From CAYMZZ01 sp044463125 (lineage in GTDB: Bacteria > Bacteroidota > Bacteroidia > Chitinophagales > Chitinophagaceae), in contig JBIQMS010000026.1 of assembly GCA_044463125.1 (NCBI GenBank), positions 3,970 to 67,969 of the forward strand: a DNA stretch of 64,000 nucleotides. Direction: 5' to 3'. Both the position numbers and the translations under genes were made by a program. The first letter of the stretch is position 1, and each line of letters starts with the position of its first letter. Below are positions 8,147 to 15,347 of this stretch, one piece after another. The notes beneath the pieces were generated by a model that searched no databases, was not told where the DNA came from, and worked only from the letters and a program-made list of their open reading frames with translations.

Positions 8147-11100
8147 ACCCCAGTTGGAAAAATAGAACCATCCTGAAATGGGCGCTGTTAGCCCTTTCCC
8201 TGTTGCTTTTTGGGCTTTCCCTTATTTTCAACCGTTTCTCCACCATTCATTCCTCTCTGGAAGCGGAAGTGAGCAAGGCGGAGAAATACCTCCATCATCA
8301 ACAAAAGGACTTTAATGCATTCTTGGCCGATACCGTTTTGGTGGGAAAGCTGATGCGGCAGGCTGAAAGCCGGAATCAATTTGATGCCAGCATCAACAAA
8401 GACTATGGCATTTTCCTCTATGAAGTAAAAGAATCGGGAACCCTTTCCCTCAATTTCTGGAATACACATCTGGTATTGCCGCCAGCGGAAACCTTTGCCC
8501 TGCCGGAAATGGAGGAGTTCATGCAACTGCCCAATGGCCATTACCTGGTGCTGAAAAAAATGTTGCAGCTCTATGAGCAAACCATCATGGCTTATGCGCT
8601 GATACCCGTGCAAACCATCTTCTTTCAGGAAAAAGCCTATCTGCCACAAAAATTCGTGTATGCCGAAGAAGTGGATGCCCAGGTGGTGCTTAGCGAAACG
8701 GAAACCGAGTATGCCGTGCGATCGGTGCAGGGAAATACCCTGTTTTACCTGAACAAGATCAACAATAGCGGCCTGGTACGGAATGACCGATTTACGATTT
8801 ATCTGCGCTTTGGAGGTTTGCTGCTACTCCTGCTGTCCGTTCATTTATTCGCCGAAAGCATTTCACGACGTAGGCTGGGACGGGGAATATTTTTCCTCGT
8901 GGCTTCCTTATTGCTTATCCGGATGGCTACCTACATTTCTCCCGGATTGCTCAACTTGCGCCAATTTGATCTGTTCGATCCCCAGATATATGGTTCCAAT
9001 ATCGTTCAGCGGTCCCTGGGTGATTTGCTGCTCAATTCCATTTTCTTCTGCTGGATGGTGCTTTTCAGTTGGTATAAAGTACATCATCAAAAAGACCTGA
9101 CGGAGGGCTGGCAAAAATGGCTGAAATGGACGGTAGCCCTTTTTTCGGTGGGGCTATTGATTTATTCCAGCTTTATTCTCTCCTCGGTAATCCGAAGTAT
9201 TGTGGCAGATTCAAAGGTTTCCTTTGATGTTACGAATTTTTTCAGCCTGAATTTTTATACCGTTGTCGGCTTTTTTGTGTTGGCCACCTTATCTCTATCG
9301 TACTATTATTTCACGCAGCTCTTGTTTCGCATCATTTTTCCGGTGTTGGGGAGAAATAAATGGCTGGTTTATTTTGCGATCGCTTTTTCCGGACTTGTTT
9401 TTCTCAGCATCCGCTCGGGCGATCCCACGGTATTATTTTATTTACCGGTACTGGCCTGGTTGCTACTTTACACATGGTTGATTGATCGCGAAGGTGAAAT
9501 TCTTACAAGAATCCGGATCAATATCGCTGGTATTCTTTTCTGGATCGCGGTGTTTTCCATTTCCATCGCCGCCATTATGCTCACTGAAAACAGGAAGGCG
9601 GAGTGGGAGAAGCGAAAATTCTACGCTGAGAAACTGGCCGTGCAAACGGATCCTTCCAGCGAAAGGCTGATGAGCATTGCCCTGAATTACCTGGATGAGG
9701 ATTTTCTCGAGGGTAATTTTCATCGCTTTGTGGATAGCAGCTCAAGTCTTATAATCCGGGATAGTATTCTCAATCAAAACTACAAATTGTACATGGAGAG
9801 CTTCGATACCCGGCTCTTTGTGTACGATTCCACGGGTCAGCCTTTGTGGAATCAGGATGAAACAAGCTTTGATGCGCTGAATACAATTGTGCTGCGGCAA
9901 TCGCAACCTACTACCTATCCCGATTTGTTTTATTACGGCACATCGTTCGATCAGTTCGCTTATATCACCAAACGGATAGCGCGAGACGAAGCCGGCCAGG
10001 TTCAGGGGTATCTGTTTATCCTTTCCAATCCCCGCCGCTTCAGCACCGGCGAAATTTACCCGGAACTGTTTCGTCAATATAAAGAGAACTCCCCCGAGAA
10101 TTCCCCCATTTATTTTTATGCCGTTTATAACCAGGGCAAGCTCACCGACAATTTTTCACACCGCTATCCATTCCCTACCGAGATGGAAGATAACCGTGTT
10201 TGGAAGGGCAATAATGAATTTGAACGCCACAACAATGGCGCATATGATGAACTCTGGTATCGTGCCGCCAACCAAAAAGTGGTGATTATCGCGCGCAAAC
10301 GCGATACACTGATTGAAACCATCGCGTTGTTCTCCTACATTTTTTGCTCCTTTATATTCCTGGTATTCCTGGTGCAGGTTTTGTCGTTGATATTAAAGGC
10401 AGTATCGGATTGGGCGGAGTTTAAACGATTCTTCCATTTCAATATCCGCAACCAGGTACACAGCACCATCATATTCATCAGCATATTTTCCTTTATCATC
10501 ATTGGCATAGCCACTATCAATTTCTTTAAAGCGCGGTATAATCGCAACAATAGCGACAGGCTGAGCCGCACCATGAGCATTGCTGTGAATGAGATGGAGA
10601 AAAGGATTGGTTTGATCCAAAGTTTTGACAGTTCAGTGGAGCCCTACGATTCTATCAATGCGATTGATCTTGGCTCACTGGTGGAGGAAGTGTCGGAAAT
10701 TCATGGTGTGGATGTAAACGTGTACGATCTCTATGGGAATTTGCAGGAAACATCCGAGCGGGATGTTTATTCCAAAGGGATTATCAGCAAGAAAATGCAT
10801 CCGGTGGCTTTTTACCATCTCAGCCGGATGAAGCAGGTGGAGCATGTGCAGCAGGAAAGCATTGCCGACCTACCTTATCTCAGCGTGTATGCGCCAGTAA
10901 GGGATGCTGAAGGGCGTGCTTATGCTTATCTGAGTATTCCCTATTTCACCTCACAACCGGAGTTGAATCAGGAGATTTCGAATTTCATCGTAACGGTAAT
11001 AAACCTGAATGCCTTTATACTGCTGATTGCGGGTTTGATAGCGCTGTTTATCACCAACCGCATTACACGATCTTTTTCTGTTATCAGCGACAAGATGAAG

Positions 11101-11907
11101 GACGTGAACCTGGGGCGGGTGAACGAAGCCATTGTTTGGAACCGCGATGATGAAATAGGCGACCTGGTAACCGAATACAACAAAATGGTGGCCAAGCTGG
11201 AAGATTCAGCGCAGGCTTTGGCCAAAACCGAAAGGGAAGGTGCCTGGCGCGAAATGGCAAGGCAGGTGGCGCACGAAATCAAAAATCCACTCACGCCCAT
11301 GAAGCTGAGTATTCAGTACCTGCAAAAGTCCATTGACAGCAATCAGCCCAATGTGAAAGAATTGTCGGGCAATGTGGCGCGTACGCTGGTGGAGCAGATC
11401 GACCACCTTTCGAAAATAGCGGCTGACTTTTCACAGTTTGCCAATATTGGTTCCACCAATGCTGAATCATTCGACCTGCATGAAGTAATACGTTCCTTAT
11501 ACGACCTGTATCAGTCGAATCCCAATATTGAATTTGTATGGCGTCCTGTGAGCCGCGAAGTGCGTCTGTATGCGGATAAAACGCAGATGAACCGCCTCTT
11601 CACCAATCTTCTGGCCAACGCTGTGGAAGCCTGCGAAGGGCAGTATTGCCGAATTGAGTTGGATGAGCGCGTGCTGGATGGAACCATTCAGATCCGTGTG
11701 CGGGATAATGGGGATGGCATTCCGGAAGAAATGCAGTCGCGGATTTTTATCCCCAACTTCACCACCAAATCATCCGGCACCGGTCTGGGCCTGGCCATGT
11801 GCAAAGGCATTGTGGAACAGGCACAGGGAAAAATTTGGTTTGAAACCGAAAGAGGTGTTGGAACGAGCTTTTATGTGGAATTGCCGCTGGAAGAGAATGT
11901 TGAATAG
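8143..11907 (+). CDS. Large multi-span sensor histidine kinase
   Basis: A 1254-residue sensor kinase. It has an N-terminal membrane anchor (about 10-30), eight or so hydrophobic segments between residues 220 and 480, an extracytoplasmic region (about 490-720), and further membrane segments near 730-750, 775-800 and 940-965. A HAMP linker (about 970-1025) and HisKA follow, with the phospho-acceptor His1044 in V-A-H-E-I-K-N-P-L. The ATPase domain has N-L-L-A-N-A-V-E-A, D-N-G-D-G-I-P and G-T-G-L-G-L-A. The HisKA/HAMP part resembles NtrY-type kinases. The TTG start is chosen because it overlaps the mazG stop and precedes the first hydrophobic segment. No response regulator is adjacent. The signal sensed is unknown. 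Confidence 0.9.
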   Translation: MNPSWKNRTILKWALLALSLLLFGLSLIFNRFSTIHSSLEAEVSKAEKYLHHQQKDFNAFLADTVLVGKLMRQAESRNQFDASINKDYGIFLYEVKESGTLSLNFWNTHLVLPPAETFALPEMEEFMQLPNGHYLVLKKMLQLYEQTIMAYALIPVQTIFFQEKAYLPQKFVYAEEVDAQVVLSETETEYAVRSVQGNTLFYLNKINNSGLVRNDRFTIYLRFGGLLLLLLSVHLFAESISRRRLGRGIFFLVASLLLIRMATYISPGLLNLRQFDLFDPQIYGSNIVQRSLGDLLLNSIFFCWMVLFSWYKVHHQKDLTEGWQKWLKWTVALFSVGLLIYSSFILSSVIRSIVADSKVSFDVTNFFSLNFYTVVGFFVLATLSLSYYYFTQLLFRIIFPVLGRNKWLVYFAIAFSGLVFLSIRSGDPTVLFYLPVLAWLLLYTWLIDREGEILTRIRINIAGILFWIAVFSISIAAIMLTENRKAEWEKRKFYAEKLAVQTDPSSERLMSIALNYLDEDFLEGNFHRFVDSSSSLIIRDSILNQNYKLYMESFDTRLFVYDSTGQPLWNQDETSFDALNTIVLRQSQPTTYPDLFYYGTSFDQFAYITKRIARDEAGQVQGYLFILSNPRRFSTGEIYPELFRQYKENSPENSPIYFYAVYNQGKLTDNFSHRYPFPTEMEDNRVWKGNNEFERHNNGAYDELWYRAANQKVVIIARKRDTLIETIALFSYIFCSFIFLVFLVQVLSLILKAVSDWAEFKRFFHFNIRNQVHSTIIFISIFSFIIIGIATINFFKARYNRNNSDRLSRTMSIAVNEMEKRIGLIQSFDSSVEPYDSINAIDLGSLVEEVSEIHGVDVNVYDLYGNLQETSERDVYSKGIISKKMHPVAFYHLSRMKQVEHVQQESIADLPYLSVYAPVRDAEGRAYAYLSIPYFTSQPELNQEISNFIVTVINLNAFILLIAGLIALFITNRITRSFSVISDKMKDVNLGRVNEAIVWNRDDEIGDLVTEYNKMVAKLEDSAQALAKTEREGAWREMARQVAHEIKNPLTPMKLSIQYLQKSIDSNQPNVKELSGNVARTLVEQIDHLSKIAADFSQFANIGSTNAESFDLHEVIRSLYDLYQSNPNIEFVWRPVSREVRLYADKTQMNRLFTNLLANAVEACEGQYCRIELDERVLDGTIQIRVRDNGDGIPEEMQSRIFIPNFTTKSSGTGLGLAMCKGIVEQAQGKIWFETERGVGTSFYVELPLEENVE

Positions 11908-11950
11908 TTTAAGGTTTAGGGTTTAAGGTTTAAGGTTTAAGGTTTAAGGT
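11905..11950. repeat. GTTTAAGG tandem words (R2 left)
   Basis: TTTAAGG/TTTAGGG words repeat about five times, starting at the stop codon of the kinase gene (TAG at 11905-11907). They are the complement of the TTTAAACCC words at 12163-12192, so the two arrays form the outer arms of a nested inverted structure between two convergent genes. Confidence 0.85.
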
Positions 11951-11991
11951 TGTTAGAAGGAGATAACGTTTATATCTAATTTGAGAAAAAA

Positions 11992-12118
11992 ATCAGCGGA
12001 TATCTGCGGAAAAATCTGCGAAAATCTGCGGGAAATGTTTCAGCTCTTTAAACAACCTCGGCGTTCAGGAGAGTTTTCCCGCAGATTTTCGCAGATTTTT
12101 CCGCAGATATGCGCTGAT
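11992..12118. repeat. 44-bp inverted repeat of ATCTGCG words
   Basis: The left arm (11992-12035) and right arm (12075-12118) are reverse complements over 44 bases with one mismatch, separated by 39 bases. Each arm is built from ATCTGCG(G)AAAA words. The element lies between the convergent kinase and PolX-like genes and could act as an RNA hairpin from either direction. Confidence 0.9.
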
Positions 12119-12162
12119 GAATTTATTATAGCAATAACTGTCATTATTTTAGGAATTGACAC

Positions 12163-12192
12163 GTTAAACTTTAAACCCTAAACTCTAAACCT
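12163..12192. repeat. TTTAAACCC words overlapping a coding end (R2 right)
   Basis: The 23-mer at 12170-12192 is identical to 1932-1954 in cluster R1. It encodes the last six residues and the stop codon of the PolX-like gene on the minus strand. Confidence 0.9.
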
Positions 12193-13859
12193 CCATCAAA
12201 TTGCCGAATGAACAAATTCACAAATTCTTCCCTGCTTTTGCTCGACAAATTATTCTCCTTCGTCAGCATTCCTTTCTGGGCGGCCAGTACGCCATAGCGT
12301 ATATCATCGAAGCCTTCAATGCTGTGCGCGTCGGGATTGATGGAGAGCATCACTCCCTTTTTTACTGCTGATTGAATCCAGCGCCAGTCAAGATCGAGGC
12401 GCCGGGGGTGGGCGTTTATCTCCAGCACCACGCCACGTTCAGCGCAGGCGTCGATCAGTTTTTCGTGATTGACGGGATAACCCTTTCTGCTCAACAGCAG
12501 GCGCCCGGTGGGGTGACCCAGTATTTTTACGTAGGGGTTCGATATCGCCCGCAACAAACGCTCCATGGCTTTCTCTTCTGTCATCTTAAGATTGCTGTGA
12601 ACAGAAGCGATCACCAGGTCGAAGCTGGCCAGTATATCGTCGGAATAATCGAGGCTGCCGTCGTTGAGAATATCGCATTCAATGCTTTTGAAGATCCGGA
12701 AGGGCGCGAGCTGCTGGTTGAGTGTGTCTATTTCGCGATGTTGTTCCCGAATCCTTTCCTCGCTGAGTCCTCGGGCATAAGTGGCCGATTTGGAGTGATC
12801 GGAAATCACCAGGTACTCAAAGCCTTTGTCGCGGCAGGCCTTCGCCATTTCTTCCAGGGAATGTACTCCATCGCTCCAGGTACTATGGCTATGGATAATA
12901 CCACGAATGTCTTCGGGCTGAATGAGCGCTGGCAGTTTCTTTTGGGCGACCACTTTTAAGATTTCTTCCGATTCCCGAAGGAAGGGTGGGATATAAGGAA
13001 TACCAGCTTCTTCGAAAAGGGATTGGTCATTGTTGTCGTCGGCGGCGCCGTTCACGGGATAGGCTTTCAGAAATGCATCTGCAAATGATGAGGTGCCCGT
13101 GCTCCTGAACAATCGGAGGGGCAGGGGCCCGGTTCCATAATGTAGGCGCAGCTTGAGGCCGTTCTTCAACTTATATAAAATAGTATTCGAGGTTTCTTCC
13201 AGCAGTTCGGGTGGTTGCGCCGTTTGAAATTTGGGCTTGATTTGATCAAGTGTGGCCCGCAGTTCAAAAGCCAGTTCTTCGAGTGTGGTATCCTGCCGGC
13301 GATAAGCGCCGGTGACCGCTACGTTCTCTTCCCCAAACAACTTTTGCAGGTAAGTCTGTATCTGCGGAAACAGCTCTTCCATTTCCGCATACAAAAAATG
13401 TCCCTGGTTCTGCAAATAGTATTCAATGCCTTCCTGGATATTTTGTTGCGTTTTGGCGCCAAAACCTTTGAAACGGGTCAGGCGGTTTTCATGGCAGGCA
13501 TAGAGCAGTTCGCCCAGGGTTTCAATCTCCATTTCCTTCCAGATGGTATGAATCTTTTTGGGTCCAATGCCTTTTACCTGCAACATCTCCACCACACCGG
13601 CTGGCGTGTTGGCGATTAATTCCTCGAGGGCAGATAGTTTTCCGGTGTCGAGCATCTCCACTACTTTCTGACCCACACTACCCTGCATACCTTTCAGGCT
13701 GGCGATGGATTCCCGGGGCATGGCCGCAAGAGAAACATCAAGCTGGTCCACATTATAGGCGGCAATGGAATAGGTGCGCGATTTAAAACTGTTTTCGCCA
13801 TGAATATCGAGTAGTTTGGAAAGCAGGGAGAAGTGTTCAGAAATCTGGGCGTTGTCCAT
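12171..13859 (-). CDS. polX: PolX-like PHP protein with degenerate polymerase site
   Basis: A 562-residue homologue of bacterial PolX. Order: helical N-terminal domain with helix-hairpin-helix motifs (about 1-130), Pol X fingers/palm (about 150-310), C-terminal PHP domain (about 330-555). In Bacillus PolX the G-S-L-R-R segment is followed by the metal-binding D-L-D. Here the matching segment (G-A-Y-R-R, then L-E-E-L-A) has Glu195 and Ala197 instead, and the third aspartate (V-D-F-R) is replaced by L-K-L-R, so DNA synthesis is doubtful. The PHP metal motifs are intact: H-S-H-S-T-W-S-D-G, S-D-H-S, E-C-D-I, S-V-H-S, G-H-P-T and N-P-D-A-H. It probably acts as a nuclease or phosphatase in repair. 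The C-terminal six residues come from the repeat. Confidence 0.88.
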   Translation of the reverse strand: MDNAQISEHFSLLSKLLDIHGENSFKSRTYSIAAYNVDQLDVSLAAMPRESIASLKGMQGSVGQKVVEMLDTGKLSALEELIANTPAGVVEMLQVKGIGPKKIHTIWKEMEIETLGELLYACHENRLTRFKGFGAKTQQNIQEGIEYYLQNQGHFLYAEMEELFPQIQTYLQKLFGEENVAVTGAYRRQDTTLEELAFELRATLDQIKPKFQTAQPPELLEETSNTILYKLKNGLKLRLHYGTGPLPLRLFRSTGTSSFADAFLKAYPVNGAADDNNDQSLFEEAGIPYIPPFLRESEEILKVVAQKKLPALIQPEDIRGIIHSHSTWSDGVHSLEEMAKACRDKGFEYLVISDHSKSATYARGLSEERIREQHREIDTLNQQLAPFRIFKSIECDILNDGSLDYSDDILASFDLVIASVHSNLKMTEEKAMERLLRAISNPYVKILGHPTGRLLLSRKGYPVNHEKLIDACAERGVVLEINAHPRRLDLDWRWIQSAVKKGVMLSINPDAHSIEGFDDIRYGVLAAQKGMLTKENNLSSKSREEFVNLFIRQFDGGLEFRV

Positions 13860-13865
13860 GGGCTT

Positions 13866-14134
13866 TATGTTGTACGTTGTACGTAGTACGTTTTACGTTG
13901 TAAGTTATAAGTTTTGAGTGAGACGTAAGGCGTGAGGCGTGAGTGTCGTGAGTCGTGAGGCGTGAGTGTCGTGAGTCGTGAGGCGTGAGTTTCGTGAGGC
14001 GTGAGTCCTCTATCGAATGGTTGGCGCGTCTGTTGCGGTACCCCCCGGCACATCTATCCACCAAAAGCTCATTGTTGACTTTCCGCCTCACGTCTCACGA
14101 TTCACGTCTCACGATTCACGCCTCACGATTCACG
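13866..14134. repeat. Composite repeat cluster R3
   Basis: This 330-base gap between the PolX-like start and the histone-like gene is almost all repeat. ACGTAGTACGT-type words lie at 13866-13905. GTGAGGC/GTGAGTC words form a left arm at about 13918-14007. Complementary CCTCACG/TCTCACGATTCACG words form a right arm at about 14086-14134. The loop of about 78 bases between the arms is non-repetitive and has no recognisable gene. The promoter of the PolX-like gene must lie in or beyond this cluster. Confidence 0.88.
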
Positions 14135-14135
14135 T

Positions 14136-14166
14136 AAAAGAAAAGTCCCGGCAATTTGCCAGGACT
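14136..14166 (-). terminator. Rho-independent terminator after histone-like gene
   Basis: Reading the minus strand, AGTCCTGGCA-ATT-like loop-TGCCGGGACT forms a stem of nine pairs with one mismatch (14144-14166). A T-rich run TTTTCTTTT follows immediately. It lies 26 bases past the stop codon at 14192. Confidence 0.75.
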
Positions 14167-14191
14167 CTCTATACTTTTCAGAAATAAAAAC

Positions 14192-14341
14192 TTATTTCTT
14201 TTTTGCTGCTTTCTTCTTAGCGGCTTTTTTCTTAGGAGCTGCTTTTTTCTTAGCGGCTGCTTTTTTCTTGGGAGCTGCTTTTTTAGCTGCTGCTTTTTTC
14301 TTGGGAGCAGCTTTTTTAGCGGCTTTCTTTTTAGTTGCCAT
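14192..14341 (-). CDS. Histone H1-like Lys/Ala/Pro-rich protein, 49 aa
   Basis: A 49-residue protein made almost wholly of lysine and alanine, with four A-A-P-K-K-K or close variants in tandem and beginning M-A-T-K-K-K. Composition and repeat match the C-terminal tail of eukaryotic histone H1 and the bacterial H1-like nucleoid proteins. It should bind DNA or RNA non-specifically by charge and be intrinsically disordered. It has a good promoter (14382-14412) and its own terminator (14136-14166), which supports it as a real, separately expressed gene. It lies downstream of rpmA. Codons for the repeats alternate (AAA/AAG, GCA/GCT/GCC), so the array is selected at protein level. Confidence 0.88.
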   Translation of the reverse strand: MATKKKAAKKAAPKKKAAAKKAAPKKKAAAKKKAAPKKKAAKKKAAKKK

Positions 14342-14381
14342 TTTGTAGAATTTAATGTTTAGTAAAATGGGTTATCGATAG

Positions 14382-14412
14382 TAAAAATAATAATTATTTT
14401 ATACTACCCAAA
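14382..14412 (-). promoter_or_regulatory. Promoter of histone-like gene (TTTG-N19-TATTTTTA)
   Basis: On the minus strand TTTG (14409-14412) is followed after exactly 19 bases by TATTTTTA (14382-14389), seven of eight matches to the TAnnTTTG box. The spacing is that of the housekeeping Bacteroidota promoter. Predicted start is about 14375, giving a leader of about 34 bases. Confidence 0.6.
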
Positions 14413-14442
14413 TTTTTTTTCCACAAAATGGCAGAAAGCCGA

Positions 14443-14703
14443 TTATGCTTCTGCCGCATTTACAGATACGAAAGTGCGATTATTTCTTCCTTTCCGGAAT
14501 TCTACCACACCATCACTCAGTGCAAACAGGGTGTAGTCTCTTCCTACACCAACGTTTTTACCGGGGTGATAAACAGTACCACGCTGGCGAACGATAATGT
14601 TGCCGGCAATGGCAGGCTGTCCGCCAAAGATTTTTACGCCGAGACGTTTGCTTTGCGAATCGCGGCCGTTCTTTACACTACCTTCACCTTTCTTATGTGC
14701 CAT
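14443..14703 (-). CDS. rpmA: 50S ribosomal protein L27
   Basis: An 86-residue L27, normal length. The N-terminus (M-A-H-K-K-G-E-G-S-V-K-N-G-R-D-S) is the form without a cleavable Firmicutes-type extension. The conserved K-R-L-G-V-K, F-G-G-Q and G-T-x-x-H-P-G-x-N-V-G motifs are present. L27 sits at the peptidyl-transferase centre of the 50S subunit. It follows rplU in the same direction, as in most bacteria, but the gap between them (14704-14838) holds repeat cluster R4 instead of the usual short spacer. Confidence 0.98.
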   Translation of the reverse strand: MAHKKGEGSVKNGRDSQSKRLGVKIFGGQPAIAGNIIVRQRGTVYHPGKNVGVGRDYTLFALSDGVVEFRKGRNNRTFVSVNAAEA

Positions 14704-14715
14704 GAGAATTGAGTT

Positions 14716-14826
14716 TTATGTTTTACGTATTACGTAGTACGTAGTACGTTTGAGAAAACTTGAAAAACAATTTCGATTAATAAAATCAAGGACAAACAAC
14801 GTAAAACGTATAACGTATTACGTATA
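14716..14826. repeat. ACGTAGTACGT repeat inside rplU-rpmA gap (R4)
   Basis: Words of the type TTTTACGTATTACGTAGTACG (about 14716-14750) and their complement CGTAAAACGTATAACGTATTACG (about 14798-14826) flank about 45 non-repeat bases. The arms can pair imperfectly into a long hairpin in the rplU-rpmA mRNA. The word family is the same as in R1 (2012-2048) and R3 (13866-13905). Confidence 0.85.
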
Positions 14827-14838
14827 ACCGGACCTGCC

Positions 14839-15138
14839 TTAAGCTATCCCTGTAACTTTAATCTTCGTATACGCTGTACGATGCCCTTTCTTCTTGTGAA
14901 ATCCTTTCCTTCTCTTCTGCTTATAGGCGATAACGGTCTCACCTTTTACGTGCTCGAGGATTTCGGCACTTACTTTCGCGCCTGCGTTAGCACCCGTGCT
15001 CAGTTTGCCATCGGCATCTACCAGCAGCACTTCCAGGTCAACCTTATCACCGGCATTGCCAGTGAGATGAGGAACATAAAGAGTCTGGTCTTTTTCCACT
15101 TTGTATTGCTGACCGGCAACTTTTATTACAGCTATCAT
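14839..15138 (-). CDS. rplU: 50S ribosomal protein L21
   Basis: A 99-residue L21, close to the usual 100-105 residues. It begins M-I-A-V-I-K-V-A-G-x-Q-Y-K-V and has the K-x-K-R-R-K-G-x-x-K-K-K-G-H-R motif that contacts 23S rRNA. It is the first gene of the rplU-rpmA unit, read from the strong promoter at 15157-15187 with a very short leader. Confidence 0.98.
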   Translation of the reverse strand: MIAVIKVAGQQYKVEKDQTLYVPHLTGNAGDKVDLEVLLVDADGKLSTGANAGAKVSAEILEHVKGETVIAYKQKRRKGFHKKKGHRTAYTKIKVTGIA

Positions 15139-15156
15139 AATCTAAAATTAGGGATG

Positions 15157-15187
15157 CAAAGGTAAGGGGAATTATTGAAGTGGCAAA
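15157..15187 (-). promoter_or_regulatory. rplU promoter (TTTG-N19-TACCTTTG)
   Basis: The minus strand has TTTG (15184-15187), exactly 19 bases, then TACCTTTG (15157-15164). This is a perfect match to the Bacteroidota -33/-7 consensus with ideal spacing. Initiation near 15150 would give a leader of about 12 bases, too short for a structured ribosomal-protein leader. Confidence 0.8.
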
Positions 15188-15347
15188 CAGGTACTCAAAG
15201 TTTTATAAGGCTTAATTTCCCCTCCTTTTTAGGGGGTTCCTTATCTTTGTTTGCCTGGCTATTCGATAAGCAGCGAAGATCCGGGTTTCCTTCGGGAAAA
15301 TAGCAAAGATAGGTCCATATTCTTGGGGGTACTAAAACTATTAGTCG

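Noticed and set aside
13837..14091. Open frames of 62-84 codons on the minus strand before the PolX-like gene
   Set aside because: They translate the GTGAGGC and ACGTAGTACG repeat words (serine/threonine/histidine/arginine-rich low complexity) and have no independent support.
14156..14362. Phe/Cys/Leu/Ser-rich frame on the plus strand
   Set aside because: It is the complement of the histone-like gene's lysine/alanine repeat, which has its own promoter and terminator on the minus strand.
15218..15236. CCCCT-7-AGGGG hairpin upstream of rplU as an L21 leader
   Set aside because: The hairpin is upstream of the consensus rplU promoter (15157-15187), so it is not in that mRNA.
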